From Faecalicatena contorta (lineage in GTDB: Bacteria > Bacillota > Clostridia > Lachnospirales > Lachnospiraceae): a stretch of 64,000 bases of DNA. Numbering within the stretch: the first letter of the stretch is position 1; each line of letters opens with the position of its first letter. The DNA lies in NCBI RefSeq assembly GCF_003149105.1, contig NZ_QGDS01000002.1, positions 434,001 through 498,000 of the forward strand. Direction: 5' to 3'. Of the stretch, positions 45,010 through 56,592 are shown one piece after another. The notes below the pieces were generated by a model. That model was not told where the DNA came from. It saw nothing but the letters and a program-made list of their open reading frames with translations, and searched no databases. The position numbers and the translations under genes are program-made.

Positions 45010-46254
45010 GTGAAAAAATTTCTTTCTAAAAGAGGGCAAAGTTGGGCAAAGGAAATGTCACCGCTTATGAATGCTGACTTTAGCACGCGGGAAATGCGTT
45101 ATGATCCGGAAACAAGGCCGAATGGCCATATTAACATGGGAACAGCAGAGAGCCAGTTAATTAATAAAGAAGTAATTGAGCTGTTGGAGAAAATTCAGTC
45201 ACGTATGACGATTGCGCCGAAAAATATCCATTACGATTATTTTTATGGCAGTAATGATTTTAGAGAAGCAATTGCACGTCACTGGCAGCACCTGATATTT
45301 GGAGACGAATCAGGGAGAAAGATTACAAAAGAAAATATTGTCATAGGGTCAGGATGTTCGCTGGCGTTAGAAATGCTGGGAACTGTATTGGGAGATCCTG
45401 GGGACGTATTATTGGTACCGGCTCCTTATTACTCGGGATTTGGGGACGATATGTCTGAGAGAGCGAAAATAGAATTAGTTCCGGTGCATTGCGGCCCGGA
45501 ACTGACGAAGGCAGCATTTGAAGAAGCATATGAAGCGCAGGTTGCCGCGGGGAAAAAGGTTGTTGGCGTGCTGTATTCTTCACCGAACAATCCGGTTGGC
45601 ACTGTATACAAACCGGAATACATGCAGCATGTAATAGGATTCTGTATGAAGCATGATTTGGAAATTATTTCGGATGAAATTTATGCCGAGACAATTCATG
45701 ACCCACAATCAAAATGGTGCAGTACCCTGCGTCTGGTTCCGGATGAATATCTGCATAGAGTACATGTCACCAGCAGCTTTGCAAAAGATTTTGCCCTTTC
45801 AGGCTTTCGCACCGGATTTGCAATTTCTTTTAATCCGGCGGTGATTGCAGCCATGCAAAATCTGTCATATTATTCAGGAGTATCAACACATACACAACTG
45901 GTGTTAACCGAGCTTTTAAAAGCGCCGGAATTACCGGAGCTATTGCAAAGAAACAGGGAAGAACTGCAAAAAGGTTACAAGAAAATGGTAGAAGCGCTGG
46001 GTGAGATTGGAGTTCAAACTTTACCGGCCCAAGGCGGGATTTTCATTTTTGCTGATTTCTCCCGTTTTATGAGGGAGAGGACGTTTGCAGGCGAGATGGA
46101 ATTATGGCAAAAGATATTTGGAGAATTAAAGGTCAATATTTCACCGGGACAAATTTTTGCATCAAAAGAACCGGGATGGTTCCGCATCTGTTATGCATCG
46201 GAGCCGGCTGTAGTGGATGAAGTTTGCAGAAGGCTTCAGACATTAATTAGATGA
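45010..46254 (+). CDS. class I aminotransferase, ACC-synthase-like subgroup
   Basis: 414-residue fold-I PLP enzyme: INMGTAESQL and YFYGSNDFREAI near the N-terminus resemble ACC synthases and their bacterial relatives; YSSPNNPVGT, SDEIYAE (D222), PLP lysine K259 in SSFAKDFALSGFRTGF, and FRICYAS complete the fold. GTG start with GGGAGGGGCTC upstream. Likely transaminates or beta/gamma-eliminates an amino acid handled by the unit; true ACC synthesis is not implied. Confidence 0.85.
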   Translation: MKKFLSKRGQSWAKEMSPLMNADFSTREMRYDPETRPNGHINMGTAESQLINKEVIELLEKIQSRMTIAPKNIHYDYFYGSNDFREAIARHWQHLIFGDESGRKITKENIVIGSGCSLALEMLGTVLGDPGDVLLVPAPYYSGFGDDMSERAKIELVPVHCGPELTKAAFEEAYEAQVAAGKKVVGVLYSSPNNPVGTVYKPEYMQHVIGFCMKHDLEIISDEIYAETIHDPQSKWCSTLRLVPDEYLHRVHVTSSFAKDFALSGFRTGFAISFNPAVIAAMQNLSYYSGVSTHTQLVLTELLKAPELPELLQRNREELQKGYKKMVEALGEIGVQTLPAQGGIFIFADFSRFMRERTFAGEMELWQKIFGELKVNISPGQIFASKEPGWFRICYASEPAVVDEVCRRLQTLIR

Positions 46255-46284
46255 TAATAGAAATCAGGTCTGGGTATGAAAAAG

Positions 46285-46318
46285 GAGGCTGTAACCTGTT
46301 AAGGTTACAGCCTCTTTT
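46285..46318. terminator. bidirectional terminator between aminotransferase and yitT
   Basis: A perfect 13-bp stem (46285-46297 / 46302-46314) with loop GTTA, flanked by A- and T-runs. The yitT stop codon lies within its right arm. Confidence 0.9.
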
Positions 46319-47195
46319 CGAAGTTCCCTGCTACAGAGCACCCTTCTGTAAATATCATAAATGCATTTGGGTCAATGCTCTTGACAATCCGCTTTAGCTG
46401 GCTGACTTCATATTTTGAAATCACCACAAGCAGGATGTACGAAGTCTCATTAGTATAGGCTCCGGCACCGTCCCAGTTAGTAACTCCACGCCCGGTCTGT
46501 TCTATGATAGCCCGGGAGATGCCCAGTTTCTTTGTGAAAATCATAACACTCATGTTGATATTTTGAATATGTACCCGGTCACAGGCGATGGAAAAAACCA
46601 CACCATAAATGAGAGAGTAAATTGCGATTTCTATATTAAATAACATGAGGCAGATACTATATATAAAAAAGTTAATGATAATGGATACTTTTCCTACACT
46701 GAATCCTGGAAACTTTTTGGAAAAGTAAATACCAAGGATATCCTGTCCTCCGCCGGAGCTTCCGCCTCTAAGAACCATACCTGAACCAGTTCCGGTAATA
46801 ATGCCGCCAAGAATACAGGCAGTAAGATAATCTTCAATCACTGGGGATGACGGAATTGGGATCAGGGTGAGAGAGACTGTCTGAAGAATAATGGTCAGAA
46901 CAGAACGGGTGAAAAATGTCTTTCCCATCTTGTTCCATGCCAGATAAACTAAAGGCAGGTTAAGCAGCAGATAGATAATACCTGCAATATCAGTCTGCCC
47001 AAAAGAAAAAGGCAGAACCTTCATAATAAAAGTACGGATTAACTGGGCTATACCCATAAACCCTCCATTGTATAATGAGAGAGGTATGATAAATACATTT
47101 AGCCCTAAAGCAAACATAAGCGTACCGAGTGTCACGTTGCCCGTACTGTATAAACGCTGCTTTTGCCGCTCGTTTAAAGAATTTAAAAATAACAT
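46305..47195 (-). CDS. YitT-family membrane protein (DUF161/DUF2179)
   Basis: 296 residues: five to six membrane segments (including GGSSGGGQDILGIY) and a C-terminal soluble DUF2179 domain (DRVHIQNINMSVMIFTKK...). Function is unsettled in the family. Its TAA stop is inside the terminator hairpin stem, so translation to the end would compete with hairpin folding. The start ATG at 47195 is preceded by a GGGGGGAGA stretch. Confidence 0.85.
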   Translation of the reverse strand: MLFLNSLNERQKQRLYSTGNVTLGTLMFALGLNVFIIPLSLYNGGFMGIAQLIRTFIMKVLPFSFGQTDIAGIIYLLLNLPLVYLAWNKMGKTFFTRSVLTIILQTVSLTLIPIPSSPVIEDYLTACILGGIITGTGSGMVLRGGSSGGGQDILGIYFSKKFPGFSVGKVSIIINFFIYSICLMLFNIEIAIYSLIYGVVFSIACDRVHIQNINMSVMIFTKKLGISRAIIEQTGRGVTNWDGAGAYTNETSYILLVVISKYEVSQLKRIVKSIDPNAFMIFTEGCSVAGNFEKRL

Positions 47196-47354
47196 AATAG
47201 TCTCCCCCCATTATAGTGATGAATTTGCACTCCCGAATCTATGATGTTCAAGATATCAGATGTGTCTATATATTCTAGCATTTTGATTTCCCTATTACAA
47301 GATATAAAAACATAAATTTTACTGCTATTAATGGTGTAAAATCCTGTGCATTCG

Positions 47355-47363
47355 TGATATAAT
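47355..47363 (+). promoter_or_regulatory. extended -10 promoter for the GGDEF-EAL gene
   Basis: TGATATAAT (TATAAT at 47358-47363) lies 37 bases before the start; no strong -35 box is visible. The rest of the 205-base divergent gap holds nothing recognised. Confidence 0.55.
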
Positions 47364-47400
47364 ATTATCCTACTTAACGATAAATTACTGAGGTACTTAT

Positions 47401-49347
47401 ATGATACGGTGGTCGCTTGCAGGGGAATTTATGGCTTTTATAGTCCTCATTACATTGATGTTATATTTTCATGAAAAGCGTGTTGTAATCAGCACCAGGG
47501 AAAGATTCTATGGTTTATGTTTATTGTTTTCTCTCCTTTGTATAGGACTGAATGTGCTGTGTATCTTATTGCTGGACTATCCCGGGCACAGTCCATACTG
47601 GCTGAATATGTTTCTCAACAGTGTGTACTTTCTGCTGATTATCGTTGTCAGTTCTATGATAGCTGCGTATTTATTGCTCATAATACTGGAACATGTCTAT
47701 GATAAGGAGAGTATGAAACGTGCATTTATGGCACTGGCTTTAATGAATGTGACATTTATGGGTCTGGTACTGTGGAATGTGAAGTCGGGTATCTTGTTTT
47801 ATTTTGACAGCGCAGGCAATTACCGGAGGGGAGAACTGAATGTACTGGGATATTACATTGTAGCAGTGGAAATTCTGATGATATATTACTGCTGCTGGAA
47901 ACACCGGCCAAGTGTAAGTAAATCTATTGTGCGGACAATTATCACAATTCCCCCGCTTATTGTTCTTTTAGGTATATTTCAAGTGATTTACAGGGAAATT
48001 ATAGTAAATGAAATGGCATTGGCAATTGCGAATATGGTGCTTTTCATGAGTTTTCAAAACGGTGCCCTAAAACGGGACTTTTTAACCCTTGCGGGAAACA
48101 GGGAAAATTTTTATGAAAATCTGTCACTCAGACTTGCTGGAAAACAAAAGTTCCAGGTCATTGTTCTGGCTTTGCGTCAGTTTGACGTTATAAATCAGAA
48201 TTATGGACATCAAAAAGGAGATGAAATTCTTTATGCGGTAGCGTCCGAACTGGGGCGGATCATTCCCGGCGGGAAGGTGTACCGGTTTGGAAATGTAGAG
48301 TTTGCAATGATTCTTCCATGGCATTCTAAACAGGAGGCCCAGCAGAATCTTGGCATTTTACAGAGAAGGTTTCGCGGGAGCTGGAGTGTAGGAGAAGTAC
48401 ATACTCATATACGGGCCGTTTTTATGCACATGGAACATATCGAACAAACTTACACTGCGTCTGAAATGATGACTTATTTGGAATATGGCATTAGAAAAGC
48501 AAAAGAAATTCAGGGACACAATGTAAGCTTTAACGAAACCATGCTGAAAAAGTATGAAGATGAAAAAAGAATTTTAGACGTGATACAGCGTTCGGTTGAA
48601 CAGAAGCGGTTTGAGGTCTGGTACCAGCCCGTATATCATCTGAAAAGCGGGAGCTGGTCCGCAGAGGCTTTGTTAAGACTCAATGATTATGACGGCAATC
48701 CGGTCCATCCTTCTGAGTTTATACCAGTCGCGGAGGCATCAGGCCTGATTGATGAGTTGAGCTGGATTGTTTTGGAGGAAGTGTGTTCTTTCCTGGAACA
48801 AGAAGAACACAATAATATAGAGAATATATCGGTTAATTTATCCATGCAGCAATTTGCCGATGCCAGGATATCGGAGAAAATACTGGATTGTGTGAACAGA
48901 CACCACTTAACTCCGGGCAGGCTTAAAATGGAAGTGACTGAGAGAGTACTTCTGCATGACATGGAGTACATGAAAAAAATGATGAACAAGATGGACAGGG
49001 CGGGAATAGGCTTTTACCTGGATGATTTTGGGACAGGTTATTCTAACCTGGTTAGTATTTTGGAGTTTCCGTTTGAGTGTGTGAAGCTGGATAAAAGCCT
49101 TTTAACAGGGTTTCCGGAAAATCCGGATTCAAAGGTGATGGTCAGAACATTGATTGAACTTTTCCATGGTATGGGAAATAAGGTTGTAGCGGAAGGTGTT
49201 GAAGAAAGAGCTCAGGCGGAACTTTTGGATAAGATGGGAGTGGACTATATTCAGGGGTACTATTTCAGCAAGCCCCTGTCCAGGGATGTGTTTTCCAAGG
49301 GATACTATATGAAAGAACAGCTTTTCAGGGAACTAAGCAAAGAGTAA
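47401..49347 (+). CDS. membrane GGDEF-EAL protein, probable c-di-GMP phosphodiesterase
   Basis: 648 residues: about seven N-terminal membrane segments (residues 1-220), a GGDEF domain whose signature is degenerate (GNVEF near residue 297), and a complete EAL domain with EALLRLND (about residue 421), NLSMQQF, EVTERVL, DDFGTGYSN, KLDKSLL, AEGVEE and QGYYFSKPL. Cyclase activity is unlikely; the EAL residues needed for c-di-GMP hydrolysis are intact. The membrane part may sense a signal and the GGDEF domain may bind GTP as a regulator. Confidence 0.88.
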   Translation: MIRWSLAGEFMAFIVLITLMLYFHEKRVVISTRERFYGLCLLFSLLCIGLNVLCILLLDYPGHSPYWLNMFLNSVYFLLIIVVSSMIAAYLLLIILEHVYDKESMKRAFMALALMNVTFMGLVLWNVKSGILFYFDSAGNYRRGELNVLGYYIVAVEILMIYYCCWKHRPSVSKSIVRTIITIPPLIVLLGIFQVIYREIIVNEMALAIANMVLFMSFQNGALKRDFLTLAGNRENFYENLSLRLAGKQKFQVIVLALRQFDVINQNYGHQKGDEILYAVASELGRIIPGGKVYRFGNVEFAMILPWHSKQEAQQNLGILQRRFRGSWSVGEVHTHIRAVFMHMEHIEQTYTASEMMTYLEYGIRKAKEIQGHNVSFNETMLKKYEDEKRILDVIQRSVEQKRFEVWYQPVYHLKSGSWSAEALLRLNDYDGNPVHPSEFIPVAEASGLIDELSWIVLEEVCSFLEQEEHNNIENISVNLSMQQFADARISEKILDCVNRHHLTPGRLKMEVTERVLLHDMEYMKKMMNKMDRAGIGFYLDDFGTGYSNLVSILEFPFECVKLDKSLLTGFPENPDSKVMVRTLIELFHGMGNKVVAEGVEERAQAELLDKMGVDYIQGYYFSKPLSRDVFSKGYYMKEQLFRELSKE

Positions 49348-49360
49348 GAGGATAAATGTT

Positions 49361-51830
<2,470 letters not shown>

Positions 51831-51877
51831 ATTCTGAAATCTGCGGTAACTGTTCTGGACATATACAATCTGTAAAT

Positions 51878-52041
51878 AAAAGAATCCGTCAACTTCCGTT
51901 TTGGAAGCCGGCGGATTCTTTATGTAGTAGGAAATCATGTTTCCTGCTACATAAAACCTCAGGGAGACCGCACTGGGTTGGTAAGGAAGGTGCTGCTATC
52001 GCAACCCGCCCCAGGCGGAGAATCTTGCAAGCAAGATTCTC
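51878..52041. repeat. structured intergenic element, copy B
   Basis: Parts in order: terminator hairpin AAAGAATCCG/CGGATTCTTT (51879-51888 / 51912-51921); a 14-bp stem with one wobble (51921-51934 / 51940-51953); CCTCAGGGAGACCGCACT (51957-51974); a GGGTTG/CAACCC stem; and a perfect 11-bp stem GAGAATCTTGC/GCAAGATTCTC (52018-52028 / 52031-52041). The order and the GACCGCACT block match 8929-9072. Confidence 0.6.
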
Positions 52042-52063
52042 TCTTAAGACAAAAAACGAATCA

Positions 52064-52984
52064 CTACTTTATAAGAAATCCGGCAATGAATGTTACAGCA
52101 GGAATTGTAATCATAGAAAGTACTGTTGTAAATGCAAAAATTTCGGAAGCATATGTATAGTTTTTATGATAACGAATTGACATCATTGTCATGGTAGCAG
52201 CCGCAGGACATGCAACGGCAATTAATGTTACATAGGCGAGATCATGCTCTACTCCGGTTAAGAACAAAAAGAGAGTCACTGCTAAAGGCACTCCCAGAAG
52301 CTTTAGAAAGCTCACCCAATAAAGATGAAGATTGGTAAAGATTTTTCTGAAATCAGCCTGGGCAACAGAAAAGCCTGCAACCATCATGGCAAGGGGCGTG
52401 TTCATATTTGCAATGTAATTCATAGAATCCAGAATGGTAGAGGGAATACGCAGCCGCATAAAAAACAGAAACATTGCTATTAAAGTTGCAAGAATAGTAG
52501 GAGAAAGAAGCCCTTCCTTGAGTTGTCTCAAGGAAAAGCTGTTTCTTATAAGGCTGAGTCCATGTGTCCAGGAGAATAAGTTAAATACAGCCATATAGGC
52601 AGTAAGATAAAATACTCCCTCATTTCCCAGTATACTATATACCAGCGGAATACCGATAAAGCCACAATTAGAATAAATAGACCCAAAGCGGTCCAGATAA
52701 TACTCAGGATTATTTTTCACCGGTATCAGGAACCGTGCAATAACAATTCCAATAACATGCGCCGCGCAGGCAGCTGCAAACGAAATGAGAAATCCCTTCA
52801 CAAGGCGGGTATCATAATCGATTTGATAAGCCGTAACAATCAGGCATGGATTTACAAGCAGCAGCAACAGATTGGATACGGTCCTATTTCCTTCCTGACT
52901 CACAATCTTCAGTTTATAGCAGGCAAATGCCAATAACAGAATGATCAGCATTTTTAACAATTGATTAAAAATTAGTACAAACAT
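52064..52984 (-). CDS. AEC-family (auxin efflux carrier-like) transporter
   Basis: 306 residues with about ten membrane segments; NPCLIVTAYQ, NCGFIGIPLVYSILG and NTPLAMMVAGFSVAQ are family patterns. Bacterial members export or import malate and related acids. It follows the YqeY gene on the minus strand by 11 bases, so the two may be co-transcribed. Confidence 0.87.
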   Translation of the reverse strand: MFVLIFNQLLKMLIILLLAFACYKLKIVSQEGNRTVSNLLLLLVNPCLIVTAYQIDYDTRLVKGFLISFAAACAAHVIGIVIARFLIPVKNNPEYYLDRFGSIYSNCGFIGIPLVYSILGNEGVFYLTAYMAVFNLFSWTHGLSLIRNSFSLRQLKEGLLSPTILATLIAMFLFFMRLRIPSTILDSMNYIANMNTPLAMMVAGFSVAQADFRKIFTNLHLYWVSFLKLLGVPLAVTLFLFLTGVEHDLAYVTLIAVACPAAATMTMMSIRYHKNYTYASEIFAFTTVLSMITIPAVTFIAGFLIK

Positions 52985-52995
52985 ATATCCGGCCT

Positions 52996-53442
52996 CTAGT
53001 TCATGAAAGATTCTACAATTTTACTGACTAATTTCCCGTCGGCCTTTCCTTTTACCTTAGGCATAAGCTCTTTCATGAGTTTTCCTTTGTCTTTTGCTGT
53101 CAGGGTTTCGATTCCCAGATCAGTTAATACTTCCTTAATTATTTCTGAAATTTCCTCTTCTCCCATCATTTTGGGAGCATATTCCTCCAATACGGACAGG
53201 CGTTTTTCGCATTCTTCGATAATGTCGGTACGGTCTTCGGGAGTCATTTCCAAAGTTTCTTTTGTCTGTTTAATCTCTCTTAAGACAATCTGATTCTCTT
53301 CATCTTCAGTCAAATCTGCACGTTTATCGATGGCCTTATTCTTGAGTGCGGACAACAAGAAAGAAAGTGCTGCTTTTCTTTCCTTATCCCCTGCCTTCAT
53401 AGCTGCTACCATTGCACTTCTTACTTCTTCAATCTTACTCAT
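52996..53442 (-). CDS. yqeY: GatB/YqeY domain protein
   Basis: 148 residues with a charged N-terminal part (DKERKAALSFLLSALKNKAID) and the helical C-terminal YqeY/GatB tail (KGKLMKELMPKVKGKADGK). Proteins of this family resemble the tRNA-binding tail of GatB; function is not firmly known. The ATG at 53442 has GGAGGTATTGAAG upstream. Confidence 0.9.
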   Translation of the reverse strand: MSKIEEVRSAMVAAMKAGDKERKAALSFLLSALKNKAIDKRADLTEDEENQIVLREIKQTKETLEMTPEDRTDIIEECEKRLSVLEEYAPKMMGEEEISEIIKEVLTDLGIETLTAKDKGKLMKELMPKVKGKADGKLVSKIVESFMN

Positions 53443-53613
53443 CTTCAATACCTCCAGCTTATATTTGCATTCTTTAGATTTTAACAGAATAAAGTGAGTT
53501 TTTCAATATCGGGTTAAATTTTAAGGTGAATTCTCTTTTTTTGAAATAAATTTTACTTTTTGGCCGGTATGTTAGGAGTATGATAAAGTCTTGATAAAAA
53601 ATAATAAAAATTA

Positions 53614-53642
53614 TTGTCATATGATTTGATTCATGATAAAAT
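53614..53642 (+). promoter_or_regulatory. promoter for the Na/Pi cotransporter gene
   Basis: TTGTCA (53614-53619), 17 bp, TAAAAT (53637-53642), 64 bases before the start. The rest of 53443-53706 is AT-rich with no further element recognised. Confidence 0.55.
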
Positions 53643-53706
53643 CTAGAGGGATTTTTTCGGATTTTCAAAAAATAAAAAATTGTGGTACAAAGGAGAAATA
53701 TAGGAA

Positions 53707-55338
53707 ATGGGAATAAAGGACATACTGGCACTATTAGGAGGGCTGGCACTATTTTTATATGGAATGCAAATGATGAGCAACGGCCTGGAGGCTGCCGCCG
53801 GAAATAAAATGAAGGCCATTTTGGAAAAGCTGACATCCAACCGGGTAAAGGGTGTTTTGGTAGGAGCAGGAATTACTGCTGTTATCCAGTCTTCATCTGC
53901 TACAACTGTAATGTTGGTCGGGTTCGTGAACTCTGGATTGATGACATTGAAGCAGGCTGTATGGGTAATTATGGGAGCCAATATAGGAACCACGATAACC
54001 GGGCAGCTGATTGCGCTGGATATTGGTGCAATAGCTCCGGTATTTGCATTCCTTGGAGTGGCAGTGATGATGTTTGTCAAAAGTGAAAAAGTGCATCATA
54101 TCAGCAGTATAGTTACTGGTCTTGGTGTATTATTCATGGGAATGGAAATGATGGGCGGTGCAATGGAGCCGCTGCAAAATTCCGAAGCATTTATCCATTT
54201 TATGACCACCTTTAAAAATCCGCTGGTGGGAATTTTGATCGGAGCGGCGTTCACCGCAGTTATTCAGTCATCCTCTGCCTCGGTAGGAATATTACAGGCA
54301 CTGGCTGCCACGGGGATGATTCCTCTTTCCAGTGCAGTTTATATTTTGTTTGGGCAGAATATAGGGACTTGTATTACGGCTGTTCTGGCATCTATAGGTA
54401 TGAAAGTAAGTGCGAAGCGTACGACAGTCATTCATCTGATGTTTAATATATTTGGTTCCATACTGTTTACCATTATCTGTATGGTGACTCCTTTTGTTTC
54501 CTGGATGGAGGCACTGACACCTGGAAGTCCTGTATCTCAGATAGCAAATGTCCATACGACCTTTAATATTGTAACAACCTTGATTCTGCTGCCATTTGGG
54601 ACGTATATGGCAGTCATTGCCACACGGATACTTCCGGGCAGGCAGGAAGAAGAGGAAGAGGAGTTCCATCTGGAATATATTTCAAAGTTTACTCAGCCGT
54701 ATGCAATCGGGCAGGGAGCATTGGCAATCTCCCAGGTGGAAAATGAAGTAGGCAGAATGCTGGGTCTTGTGGAAAAAAATATTTCCCAGGCCTACGATGT
54801 TTTATTAAAATTCGACGAAAAGACACTGAAAAAGATAAAACAGCGGGAAGTTTATGTGGATTATCTAAACAATGAAATCTCAAGCTACATTGTTTCCTTA
54901 ATGTCAAATGAGATGTCAACGCCGGATTCCTATAAGATTAATGGCTATTACGTTATCACCAGCAATTTGGAACGTATTGGAGACCACGCCATGAATCTGG
55001 CAGGATATGCGAGTGATTTGAAAGGTTGGGATATTGATTTTTCTGACACGAGCAAAGAAGAGCTGGAGGTTATGAAAAAGCAGTGTCTGGAAGCGTTGCA
55101 TATGATAAACAAGCCGGTGAATGGACATGCAGCAGAGGTATATGAGAGAGCAGCAGCCATAGAGCAGAAAATAGATGATACAAAAGACAAGTATTTTAAA
55201 AAGCAGCTGCAGCGTTTGAAAAAGGGCAAGTGCAAACCACAGACTGGTGTTATATTTACAGAAATTTTGACAGATTTTGAAAGAATTGGGGACCATGTAA
55301 AAAATATTGCAGGACAATACACAGAAATGGAAAACTAA
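53707..55338 (+). CDS. Na/Pi cotransporter family protein with PhoU domain
   Basis: 543 residues. Two inverted NptA/PNaS repeats each carry GA-x2-TAVIQSSSA (around residues 57 and 180), and the C-terminal 220 residues form two PhoU-like helical bundles (SNLERIGDHAMNLAGYA, DFERIGDHVKNIAG). It should move phosphate with sodium and sense it through the PhoU part. AAAGGAGAAATATAGGAA is the ribosome-binding region. Confidence 0.9.
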   Translation: MGIKDILALLGGLALFLYGMQMMSNGLEAAAGNKMKAILEKLTSNRVKGVLVGAGITAVIQSSSATTVMLVGFVNSGLMTLKQAVWVIMGANIGTTITGQLIALDIGAIAPVFAFLGVAVMMFVKSEKVHHISSIVTGLGVLFMGMEMMGGAMEPLQNSEAFIHFMTTFKNPLVGILIGAAFTAVIQSSSASVGILQALAATGMIPLSSAVYILFGQNIGTCITAVLASIGMKVSAKRTTVIHLMFNIFGSILFTIICMVTPFVSWMEALTPGSPVSQIANVHTTFNIVTTLILLPFGTYMAVIATRILPGRQEEEEEEFHLEYISKFTQPYAIGQGALAISQVENEVGRMLGLVEKNISQAYDVLLKFDEKTLKKIKQREVYVDYLNNEISSYIVSLMSNEMSTPDSYKINGYYVITSNLERIGDHAMNLAGYASDLKGWDIDFSDTSKEELEVMKKQCLEALHMINKPVNGHAAEVYERAAAIEQKIDDTKDKYFKKQLQRLKKGKCKPQTGVIFTEILTDFERIGDHVKNIAGQYTEMEN

Positions 55339-55363
55339 TCAGAGCACGAATATTTTCCTCTAT

Positions 55364-55392
55364 TTGACAAATACTAGTAGCAGTGCTAATCA
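55364..55392 (+). promoter_or_regulatory. promoter for spoVT
   Basis: TTGACA (55364-55369), 17 bp, TAATCA (55387-55392). Sporulation genes often use other sigma factors, so this assignment is tentative. Confidence 0.45.
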
Positions 55393-55423
55393 TTACTATG
55401 ATGTTAAATGGAGGAATTTCTTT

Positions 55424-55966
55424 ATGAAAGCTACAGGAATAGTAAGGCGGATTGATGACCTGGGAAGGGTTGTTATTCCGAAAGAAATACGGAGAACCCT
55501 GCGGATTCGGGAAGGTGATCCGCTGGAAATATTTACAGACAGAGAAGGAGAAGTCATACTTAAGAAATATTCTCCCATTGGAGAACTGGGAACCTTGGCT
55601 AAACAGTATTCGGAAAGCCTGGCTCAGACAATGGGGTGTACAGTGTGCATTACAGACAATGACCAGGTTGTAGCTGCATCGGGCAGCGGAAAGAAAGATT
55701 TGCAGGACAAATTTATCAGTAAAGAACTGGAGAAGGTAATTCAGGCAAGAGAGCAATTGCTTGCCACGTCGGACAGTTCAAAATATGCCAGCATCATCCC
55801 GGATGAAAAAGAGTTTAAGGAAGAAGCAATTTGTCCGATTCTTTGCGAGGGGGATGCGATTGGAGCGGTTGTATTTTTAAATAAGGATGAGAAGAGGAAA
55901 TTTGGGGAGTTGGAACAGAAGGTTGCTATGAGTGCCGCCGGATTTCTTGGCCGCCAGATGGAATAA
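55424..55966 (+). CDS. spoVT: stage V sporulation protein T
   Basis: 180-residue regulator: N-terminal AbrB-type swapped-hairpin DNA-binding domain (GIVRRIDDLGRVVIPKEIRR) and a C-terminal GAF-like domain (CTVCITDNDQVVAASG, GDAIGAVVFL). The length and both domains fit SpoVT, which tunes forespore gene expression. The ATG at 55424 follows TGGAGGAATTTC; an earlier in-frame ATG at 55307 is inside the upstream gene. Supports a spore-forming host. Confidence 0.93.
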   Translation: MKATGIVRRIDDLGRVVIPKEIRRTLRIREGDPLEIFTDREGEVILKKYSPIGELGTLAKQYSESLAQTMGCTVCITDNDQVVAASGSGKKDLQDKFISKELEKVIQAREQLLATSDSSKYASIIPDEKEFKEEAICPILCEGDAIGAVVFLNKDEKRKFGELEQKVAMSAAGFLGRQME

Positions 55967-56000
55967 TTAGCAGAGCAGTACCAATAGAAAAAAGAGGTTT

Positions 56001-56066
56001 ATGGCACACCAGTATCTACTGAAACGTATTAGAATTTTTCAGAAGATACTGGTGTGTCATATTTTT
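56001..56066 (+). terminator. terminator after spoVT
   Basis: A 17-bp stem with one wobble (56001-56017 / 56044-56060) and a 26-base loop is followed by ATTTTTATGG. Confidence 0.75.
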
Positions 56067-56118
56067 ATGGAGAAAATCATATGCTGTATTAGTGAATGGT
56101 TGGACTAGGAGGAAGAGG

Positions 56119-56505
56119 ATGGAGAAAAGGCCAAAAAATGAGCGAGGAAGTGAGATTAAAGCAGTCTGGATTTTAAAGGCGCTTTTATGTGCTTATGTGG
56201 TAACTGGTATTTTGTTGCTTTTGCTGACACTGTTGCTTTATAAATTAAATCTGGATGAAGGCAAAGTAACAGCAGGCATTACTGCAATTTATGTAGTGTC
56301 TACTTTCGTGGGCGGTTTTATTGCAGGGAAGCTTTTGAAAGTCCGGAAGTTTGTATGGGGGCTGACCATCGGGATTCTGTATTTTGCTCTTTTAATGCTG
56401 ATTTCCCTGGGAGTTTACCGTGCTGTACAAGGGAGCGGAGCAAGCGTGCTGACTACCTTTTTACTATGCGCAGGGGGCGGTATGCTGGGAGGTATGGTGT
56501 CCTGA
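56119..56505 (+). CDS. TIGR04086-like small membrane protein
   Basis: 128 residues with four membrane segments and a basic N-terminus (MEKRPKNERGSEIK); glycine-rich GGFIAGKLL and GGGMLGGM segments. In clostridia, proteins of this type are encoded next to the SCIFF peptide, as here. The ATG at 56119 follows AGGAGGAAGAGG; a GTG at 56092 lacks a site. Role unknown; could be linked to SCIFF handling. Confidence 0.7.
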   Translation: MEKRPKNERGSEIKAVWILKALLCAYVVTGILLLLLTLLLYKLNLDEGKVTAGITAIYVVSTFVGGFIAGKLLKVRKFVWGLTIGILYFALLMLISLGVYRAVQGSGASVLTTFLLCAGGGMLGGMVS

Positions 56506-56523
56506 TATTACTGTAAAAAGTAC

Positions 56524-56552
56524 TTTAAAAAGAAGAAACGGTGTGCTATAAT
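56524..56552 (+). promoter_or_regulatory. promoter for scfA
   Basis: TTTAAA (56524-56529), 17 bp, TATAAT (56547-56552) with an extended TG at 56544-56545, 41 bases before scfA. Confidence 0.6.
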
Positions 56553-56592
56553 ATTTTGAGGTTAATAAGTACAAATCGTAGGAGGAGAAGGT

